DNA from: Thermoplasmata archaeon
Lineage (GTDB): Archaea > Thermoplasmatota > Thermoplasmata > Thermoplasmatales > Thermoplasmataceae
Assembly: GCA_021797025.1 (NCBI GenBank)
Contig: JAKAAK010000022.1
Coordinates: 1 to 21,707, forward strand
Direction of reading: 5' to 3'
Length of the DNA: 21,707 nucleotides
Under the pieces are notes generated by a model. The model had not been told where the DNA came from, ran no database searches, and was given only the letters and a program-made list of their open reading frames with translations. This document shows positions 15,975-21,707 of this stretch, one piece after another. Position 1 is the first letter of the stretch, and each line of letters starts with the position of its first letter. The translations under genes and the position numbers were made by a program.

Positions 15975-18080
15975 ATGAAAAAGAGAATTATTATACTCAC
16001 ATTAATTATAACTCTCATTATGGTATTGATGCCAGTGAATATTTCCCATACTAGTTCTGATAACATTCAAAATCCAAGTTTAAATGTCTCAAAATATTAT
16101 TTGGACCATAATATTACAATTACGTCCAATTATTCCATCTCTAATGAGAATTTAATCATATTTCAACGGAATATAACTATTTTTGATTACGGTAAGTTAG
16201 ATATAACCAATTCATGCATAGAACATACAAATTTTAGTATAAATATATTTGTTAATAAAGGCATATTAAACATAAATAATTCATCAATTGGTTCTAATGG
16301 AACGATAAAAGCGATAAATTCAAATTTAAATTTTAATAATTTAACTATACAAAACAATTCAAATATGATTTTTAATTTTAATCATGATAAAGTGGCATTC
16401 ACTAATAGCAATATAAGATTTTATTCAAACCCTATTAAACAAGTCTGTTTTACAAGTGGAAAATTATTTGGAAAATCATCTCATTATGACACAAATGGCA
16501 ATATTACGTTTAAAGAAACAGATATTTATAACAATTCCCTTGCCGGAAACTTATCATTGCATTTATATATTCGTGGTGATAACAATGGTACAGGAGAACT
16601 GGAATTATATGAATTTGGGAAATTTATAAAAAATGTAAGTCTTCCCGTTTACACAGGCTATTATAATTATACGGTTAATTTTAGTTTACCACAAGATATA
16701 CATACTTCAGAATTTAATGATACCAATATTTTTTCTTTGAAAATACCAGGGGCAAATGGTACGGCTGCAGGAGAAGATGGATATCTCTCAATTCATAATA
16801 TAACTATTTTAACCAGGTCCAATGATACCGAAAGTTACTTTGGATATAACAATTATAACATGATGATTTACAATAGTTCCATTGATTCCTATTTTTCTAA
16901 TTTCCACACGAATATGAAAAAATTTTATATATATCAGCAAATTTTAAACCCGTATAAAGAATCAATATTCCTTGTTAATTCTACATTTTATTCTTATTCT
17001 TCTAACTATCAAGGTAAGGTATATGAGAATTCGCCGTTTTATAGTATCAACTCAACAGTATACTTGTATGAAAATCCGAAATTTGCATTTTCTAATGGCA
17101 TATCGACTTTTAACCTAAAATATTCCATAATTCCGGATAATGGCAACAACACATCTAATTTAATGGCCAATAAAATAAATAACGATGCACATGAAGTGAA
17201 AAATTTTATCATTTTTGATATGGAAAAAAACAACTCTATTTCATACTACGGAGATTACCAATTGCATATTGGAAATTTTGAGTACAACTTTTCTCTCCCT
17301 CCATTGCCCTCATTTATAGTCAACGATAAGATAACTGTGCCTGTAAAGATCCCTCTGATATCATACTCAATAGAAAAACCTAAAAAACTCATTTCAGGCC
17401 AAAATAATACACTATATTTGGCAATAAAATCAAGTGCATATTCCTCCAGAATTTCAGTTCTAATAGAAGACAATAAAACTATATTTTACAACTCAAGCGT
17501 AGAGGTACATAAAAATAATACTGTGTCTTTGCCATTTAAAATTTATTCCAATAGTACAGCTAATATAACTTACAAAATTAGATATAATAATCTATATTAT
17601 AATTATACTGATATTCTATATAATTCGTCAATTTTGGAGTTTATAAAGCCCAATATCAAAATTCCTCAATATACGTTGATAATTAAGTCTCCTGAACGTG
17701 ATTGGAATGTTGTATTAAATGGAACTAATATATCGAAAAATGGCAAAGTTGCAACGTTCACACTGGATAAAGGGCATTATATTTTAACAATGTATAAGGC
17801 TGGATACACAAAAGAAACCTATAATGTAAACCTAAGTGATAATATGACCCTGTATATTTCAATGCATAAAATTTATCACACTAATATGGTTCCATACATC
17901 CGGTATCTATCAATAAGTGCAGTGGTAGTAGGCAGTTTTATAGGGATATTCGCATATTCAAAAAGGACAATTACCTGCAAAAATTGTGGAACCAGGCACT
18001 ATGCCACATTTGATAAATGTCCCGTTTGCCTTAACCCGGTAAAACATCGGATAATTGGAAATAAAGGAAGAAATAGTTAA
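15975..18080 (+). CDS. Large cell-surface protein with PEGA domain, C-terminal membrane anchor and zinc ribbon
   Basis: I start it at ATG 15975, giving 701 residues; the upstream ATG at 15936 would add 13. The beginning MKKRIIILTLIITLIMVLMP is a signal peptide or anchor. The next roughly 450 residues are rich in N, S and Y with dozens of N-x-S/T sequons and short strand repeats (GKLDITNSC, GILNINNSSI, SNLNFNNLTIQNNS), as in a glycosylated beta-helix. A PEGA-like domain follows: YTLIIKSPERDWNVVLNGT, KGHYILTMYKAGY. Then one membrane helix (YLSISAVVVGSFIGIFAY) and a C-terminal zinc ribbon CKNC ... CPVC that would lie inside the cell. The outside part probably binds a surface or partner cell and the ribbon may bind a cytoplasmic partner. 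The gene is divergent from the ATPase and shares its AT-rich style, so a shared system is likely. No enzyme motif is seen. Confidence 0.8.
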   Translation: MKKRIIILTLIITLIMVLMPVNISHTSSDNIQNPSLNVSKYYLDHNITITSNYSISNENLIIFQRNITIFDYGKLDITNSCIEHTNFSINIFVNKGILNINNSSIGSNGTIKAINSNLNFNNLTIQNNSNMIFNFNHDKVAFTNSNIRFYSNPIKQVCFTSGKLFGKSSHYDTNGNITFKETDIYNNSLAGNLSLHLYIRGDNNGTGELELYEFGKFIKNVSLPVYTGYYNYTVNFSLPQDIHTSEFNDTNIFSLKIPGANGTAAGEDGYLSIHNITILTRSNDTESYFGYNNYNMMIYNSSIDSYFSNFHTNMKKFYIYQQILNPYKESIFLVNSTFYSYSSNYQGKVYENSPFYSINSTVYLYENPKFAFSNGISTFNLKYSIIPDNGNNTSNLMANKINNDAHEVKNFIIFDMEKNNSISYYGDYQLHIGNFEYNFSLPPLPSFIVNDKITVPVKIPLISYSIEKPKKLISGQNNTLYLAIKSSAYSSRISVLIEDNKTIFYNSSVEVHKNNTVSLPFKIYSNSTANITYKIRYNNLYYNYTDILYNSSILEFIKPNIKIPQYTLIIKSPERDWNVVLNGTNISKNGKVATFTLDKGHYILTMYKAGYTKETYNVNLSDNMTLYISMHKIYHTNMVPYIRYLSISAVVVGSFIGIFAYSKRTITCKNCGTRHYATFDKCPVCLNPVKHRIIGNKGRNS

Positions 18081-18137
18081 AATTGTTTGGTAAAGCAAAA
18101 TGGATATAATGAAAAGAAATAAAAAGAGAGAATAGAA

Positions 18138-18174
18138 AGTTTCCAAGTTCATTCCTCCTAAACATAAGGAAACT
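18138..18174. terminator. Possible hairpin past the surface-protein gene
   Basis: AGTTTCC (18138-18144) pairs with GGAAACT (18168-18174), followed by a run of A on the plus strand. It is 57 bases past the stop. A 3' end role is weakly supported because the T-run expected of archaeal termination is not downstream. Confidence 0.25.
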
Positions 18175-18352
18175 AAAAAAACCCAACCGTATAACGTTAA
18201 AGCTATTAGTATAATTTTAGAACAGAATAAATCGTGTGCTCAGTGATAAGTTATTCATGAATTATAAAAATTAACTATCAGTGTACATGAATTTAATAGT
18301 CTAAGTAATTGTCTATAAATTATAATTGGCCGTACATAATTTAGATTAAGAG

Positions 18353-18493
18353 ATGAAAAAACTGCAAGACCAATTAGAAGTCATAAAAGACAAGAGAAAA
18401 AGTTATGGATTGAACAGGGAAGGCATGAGAAAGTTAAAGAAATGGTTCCTTAGCGATGTTATGAATATGAAAGGAATAGAGAATTATATCTAA
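18353..18493 (+). CDS. Possible 46-residue basic helical protein
   Basis: ATG 18353 to TAA 18491 reads MKKLQDQLEVIKDKRKS, then GLNREGMRKLKKWFLSDVM and NMKGIENYI. The charge pattern is that of a helical protein and the codons differ from random spacer. There is no clear ribosome site or family. It could be a real small gene or the start of a gene whose rest has decayed. Confidence 0.35.
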   Translation: MKKLQDQLEVIKDKRKSYGLNREGMRKLKKWFLSDVMNMKGIENYI

Positions 18494-18830
18494 GGTCACA
18501 TAGAAAGTTGATTCGATTGAAAACTTGCTAGAAATCAAGTTATTTCACAAAATTGTGAATGTAGATTTATGAAGATTTTTCGTTATTTTGAGCCAGTTTC
18601 TGAAGATGAAACTACATCAGGGGAACTAGATTTAGTATTCAAGCACATAGATTGAAAATGAGATACACATCCACCTTCCCATCTGTGAAAACATTTAAAG
18701 GAAAGCTGAAGGCTGCCAACATATTGGTTACAAAATGATGTGATGCACAATAATATCTCTCTAAGTCGGCGAGCACTGTTGTGAATTTAGTTATTGAAGC
18801 ATCCGATGTTCCATAAGGTAGTTGAACTGC
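18494..18830 (+). other. Decayed coding-like sequence after the small ORF
   Basis: Two short plus-strand pieces in different frames look like protein: VDSIENLLEIKLFHKIVNVDL (about 18510-18573) and, from ATG 18569 to TGA 18653, MKIFRYFEPVSEDETTSGEL then DLVFKHID. Neither has a recognised family. The remainder up to 18830 shows nothing coding. With 18081-18352, which is AT-rich spacer, this makes about 750 bases without a firm gene. Confidence 0.3.
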
Positions 18831-19593
18831 CTACGCCCTGTAGTCTGATGGATACCATGCTGGGGGTACCAAAATTTTCTTTGTATATACTGTCCAGTTA
18901 TATTCATCAAGGAATTTGGCATCAATGTACAGGTCATTTTTGTACTTATTCCCAATAAATTTCATTATGTGTTGCATCTGCATATTCTCTTTTTTATTAG
19001 AAATGAAGTTTTTCAGATGGTTTTCAAGTGGTTCATTTATATTTGAGAAAAGGTTCGTAAAAATGTCTTCTCTCCGTTCCCTAAGGTATTTAGCCATTTC
19101 CTGCATTTTCTTCAAAAAGGAAAAATATGCCTCTGGTACACGCTTTGTTTCAGAATCCCGCATATAATGTATGCGCATAGGATCATCCCACATAACGAAA
19201 CATCCTGGTTTGAGTATGTAGAGTATCTTTGAAATACCTGTATTACCAACACCTTTATTCTTATAGAGAGAGATATAGATCAATTGTAGTTTTCTTCACT
19301 TCATCATCGTTTAAATTTACTTCTGTAAGTGTCTCTGGTAAAGAGTCTAGTTTTGGCTCTGCTTCAGTGTACCATGTATCAATTATTGGTGCAATTTCTT
19401 CATTTTTTATTCTCATCTTCCAATCGTTTGGGAAATCAACAATGTCTTCTCCTAGTTTTCCCCGTTTTTTTCTTTTTTGTACCTTATATAAATGCATAAA
19501 ATATGAGCTATCTTCACCCATTACATTAAATAGAAATATAGCCCATTCGAATCCCTCAATGTCTGGCTTACATTCATTAACCATACTATCCAA
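18831..19593 (-). pseudogene. Unknown protein of about 253 residues, split by a change in a CT-dinucleotide tract
   Basis: Two minus-strand frames overlap: 19261-19593 (110 residues, TTG start at 19593 or ATG at 19584) and 18831-19283 (150 residues). The first ends TTIDLYLSL at a TAA; the second continues YKNKGVGNTGISKILYILK. If one CT pair is put back in the tract at 19265-19273 the two join as LYLSLYKNKGVGNTG, so a two-base loss explains the split. The middle segment GVGNTGISKILYILKPGCF plus VMWDDPMRI recalls a helix-hairpin-helix-like element found in several uncharacterised proteins (small residue, then SK-x2-hydrophobic, then P and W-D). The rest (EAYFSFLKKMQEMAKYL) is helical. Function not recognised. 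A TATA-like TCTTTATA near 19611-19618 lies at the right distance upstream. Whether the split is decay, a sequencing error or an on/off switch cannot be decided here. Confidence 0.65.
19265..19273 (-). repeat. CT-dinucleotide tract at the frameshift point
   Basis: On the minus strand TATCTCTCTCTATAAG contains four CT units; five would restore the reading frame of the 18831-19593 gene. Such tracts change length by slippage. Confidence 0.6.
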
Positions 19594-19817
19594 AAAGAAT
19601 ATATGTTATGTATAAAGATTTATTCAAGCCGTTGAATGAAATCATCAAAAAATTATGATATGTCTCTCAGAAATGACCTGTTAAAGTGGAAATTATATCA
19701 ATATTTTTAAAATCTTCAATGGTCGATAATATACTGGTGATGAATTTCCAAACTTTTGAAAGACCATTTATAATTTAAATGCAATTTCATGTACTATTTT
19801 ATTTTGCATTTAATAAT

Positions 19818-20714
19818 CTACTTATTAATAGGTTTTTTATACATGTAGAATTTTTTTCTATCACCTTTAGGAGGTTTCAGTTCCGAATAATGATTGTGTT
19901 TGATGTCGTTATAGCAATCATTGCATAAGTTTAAAACAATTTCTGGAAAATATGATTTGTGGTATTTATGAAGCTTTTCTTTCGCATTTAAGCTAACATA
20001 CTGATTAAGTTCTGTAAATGCAGATTTATACACAATAGTATAATTATCTGTTAGAACTCCACCATAGTCTAAAATTACATAATGACAGATGTCACAACGG
20101 GGGACATTATATAGAATTATTCCTATAAGCCTTTTTATATATTTCATTTTACACTCTTCAGAACAGAAAAATCCATCGGAATTAAATTCCATTTTACAGA
20201 ATTTGCATATGCCATCCTGACAATCATATTCCAACTCATTATAATATTCTTCATTTCCTGTCAGCCTTTCATACTGCAGGGACTGATAATCAAGATCCAT
20301 TGCAAAATATGGAATTCTATACTTATCGTGGATGTAATCTTTAATTTTAAACTTATTTTCATTTGTATCACTATCTGGTTCTACATTTTCCCAAAATGAA
20401 GTTCTGGCATCAACGTGAACAGAACCGAGTAAACCAAAATGATCAACAAGTCTTGTAATAAATTCGTTGTTATCTATGTCCTGATCCTTTTTCCAGTATA
20501 TATAAGGTCTTGGGTTGTCCCATATGGAAACTGTATCTGTGCCCCTGAAATCTGCGAAAAATGTTACATGCAAATCATTAAAATAAAACAAATTTGGTTG
20601 TTTTGAAGATTCGCCATATCCGATTTTAAATAATTTATCACCTGTTTTTTTAATTATTTCAAATGTCTTTTCACTTATTCTTCTGTTATATTTATCAAAA
20701 GGAATCATTTCCAT
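19818..20714 (-). CDS. Zinc-finger protein with an HNH-endonuclease-like C-terminal half, possibly degenerate
   Basis: A complete 298-residue frame from ATG 20712-20714. Residues 1-160 have no recognised domain; DNPRPYIYWKKDQ and FGLLGSVHVDARTSFWENVE suggest strands. A first zinc site is C170-x2-C173 and C184-x3-C188 (ending FFCSEECKM), the form often seen beside HNH nucleases. A second pair is C207-x2-C210 and C264-x2-C267 in LNLCNDCYNDIKHNH, which matches the LCxxCHxxIH end of HNH domains except for Y in place of the first catalytic-region H. No DH/HH catalytic pair is obvious between them. It may therefore be an inactive or variant HNH protein, or simply a double zinc finger. It stands alone on the minus strand. 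Confidence 0.7.
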   Translation of the reverse strand: MEMIPFDKYNRRISEKTFEIIKKTGDKLFKIGYGESSKQPNLFYFNDLHVTFFADFRGTDTVSIWDNPRPYIYWKKDQDIDNNEFITRLVDHFGLLGSVHVDARTSFWENVEPDSDTNENKFKIKDYIHDKYRIPYFAMDLDYQSLQYERLTGNEEYYNELEYDCQDGICKFCKMEFNSDGFFCSEECKMKYIKRLIGIILYNVPRCDICHYVILDYGGVLTDNYTIVYKSAFTELNQYVSLNAKEKLHKYHKSYFPEIVLNLCNDCYNDIKHNHYSELKPPKGDRKKFYMYKKPINK

Positions 20715-21281
20715 TCTTTATAGCAATTAATAATATAAGGATCTTACTAATAATTTTGGCTAATTATAAAAGATACATTATATTGCATAGCTTCTTTATT
20801 CAACCTAACCATATATAATATCCGTGTAACTCCCTGAATGCATGCTTTGAATTTCGGCCCATAAGATTCACATAATTAAATTAGAACACTATAAATACTC
20901 TTGCTGGGTTATGGAAATTCTATGTTTTACTGTATCTATACAGGCAAGCCCTATCATTTAATTTTTATACGATACTCATGTGATTTTAGTTAGGTAACCA
21001 GGCGAGTTGCTTTTCTTGAATAGATAATCTGCATCTGCTTCACATATCAATGAATCTGAATGTAGCTGATTCTAGATATATTGAAATATGCTTATATATT
21101 ATTACTCATAACTATTCTCAATTAAGCAGGGCAGAGAAGATTCTGTCTGTATTCACAATAAATTTTTGTTAAGACCTGAATATTGTACTTTTTACTCAAC
21201 TTAAATCTAATTTTTTGTCATATAAATTGTATATACATTGTTAACAATTACTAATATGTGTGTTAGTGTTTCGTTAAAATA
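20715..21281. other. Gap between the zinc-finger gene and the CRISPR array
   Basis: About 570 bases of AT-rich DNA. A short open plus frame near 21125-21200 (KQGREDSVCIHNKFLLRPEY) has no start and is not called. No tRNA or other RNA gene is recognised. Confidence 0.4.
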
Positions 21282-21443
21282 ATTTTAATCCTATAAAGGT
21301 TCTATTTTAATAAATGATGAATTTAATGGAAAAATCCCATCAGGCATCTTTCAATCCTATTAAGGTTCTATTTTAACCAATTTTAAATTTGGTGCCACAT
21401 TTTGTTCAGTATTCTTTCAATCCTACAAAGGTTCAATTTTTAA
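21282..21443 (-). CRISPR. Mini CRISPR array: three 30-base repeats, two 36-base spacers
   Basis: Repeats are at 21282-21311, 21348-21377 and 21414-21443; spacers at 21312-21347 and 21378-21413 are both 36 bases. The middle copy starts CTTTCAATCCTATTAAGG and ends TCTATTTTAAC on the plus strand. The first copy differs mainly at its left end (ATTTTAATCC) and last base; the third at CTACAAAGG and TTCAATTTTTAA. The reverse complement ends in ATTGAAAG, the usual 3' handle of type I-A/I-B and III repeats in archaea, so transcription is probably on the minus strand, with the leader at the right. No cas gene is visible. Both outer repeats have drifted, as expected for a small relic array or one served by cas genes elsewhere. 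Confidence 0.88.
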
Positions 21444-21672
21444 TATTTCAAAACTATATTTTTCCTATCTTTATAAATGTTTCTTTTTAATAAAAATATT
21501 GTAACCTCATAAAATAAGTTTACCAATAACTTGATACTCCCTTGACATTTAATTTAATTTTTTTCTTCTTGTGCTATTGATGGTGTTCCAACGAGACTCT
21601 CATCGAAAACTAACGATATATACATTCCCAAAAGCATAGAAAATAATTTATTTATCCAATATATAAAGACTA
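21444..21672. promoter_or_regulatory. Probable CRISPR leader region
   Basis: AT-rich sequence without coding next to the third repeat, on the side expected for the leader if the array is read on the minus strand. No further repeat at the 66-base period is seen here. Confidence 0.35.
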
Positions 21673-21707
21673 ATGGATAGCACTATAAAAATAGAGTTTT
21701 TTTCGAT
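21673..21707 (+). CDS. Possible start of a gene running off the right edge
   Basis: ATG 21673 opens a frame MDSTIKIEFFS to the edge. TTTATTTATCC about 22-28 bases upstream could be its TATA box. With only 11 codons the identity cannot be told; a cas gene is conceivable from position alone. Confidence 0.3.
   Translation, partial: MDSTIKIEFFS

Noticed and set aside
21212..21245. A fourth CRISPR repeat to the left of the array
   Set aside because: The position fits the period, but apart from GTTAAC at the end there is no convincing match.
21444..21500. A fourth CRISPR repeat to the right (CCTATCTTTATAAATG...)
   Set aside because: It does not fall at the 66-base period and matches the repeat only loosely.

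Overview
The window looks archaeal, most likely a member of the Thermoplasmatales (Ferroplasma/Acidiplasma/Cuniculiplasma-like). The reasons are the AT-rich DNA, TATA boxes about 25-30 bases before start codons (mostly leaderless genes), strong GGAGG-type ribosome sites only at genes inside operons, a surface protein rich in N-glycosylation sequons, and a short CRISPR array whose repeat ends in ATTGAAAG when read on the minus strand. The lineage is an inference from style; no marker gene is present.

The region is accessory DNA: a defence and mobile-element island with much decay. From left to right it holds: (1) an NYN-type RNase-like protein with a LOTUS/OST-HTH tail, running off the left edge; (2) about 6 kb of mostly unrecognised or broken genes: a scrap of an amino-methyltransferase gene, an unknown gene interrupted by an in-frame TAA, a small membrane protein, a PD-(D/E)xK-like protein, an unknown 416-residue protein, a frameshifted C-terminal remnant of what looks like a helicase, and a restriction-endonuclease-like gene with two in-frame stops; (3) an MvaI/BcnI-type Type II restriction enzyme followed by its methyltransferase, whose start codon appears to have changed from ATG to ATA; (4) an apparently intact Type III restriction-modification operon (mod then res, with ATGA overlap); (5) a very AT-rich module with a small membrane protein, a membrane-anchored VirB4/HerA-like ATPase carrying a C-terminal nuclease-like domain, and a divergent large surface protein with a PEGA domain, a transmembrane segment and a cytoplasmic zinc ribbon; (6) a gene split by a CT-dinucleotide change and a zinc-finger/HNH-like protein; (7) a three-repeat CRISPR array without visible cas genes, and possibly the start of a gene at the right edge.

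The restriction enzymes cut unmodified DNA and the paired methyltransferases protect the host, so (3) and (4) are two independent barriers to foreign DNA. The broken genes between them appear to be older members of the same island. The ATPase/surface-protein module may belong to a conjugation-like or cell-surface DNA-handling system; this is the least understood intact part and the best candidate for something undescribed.
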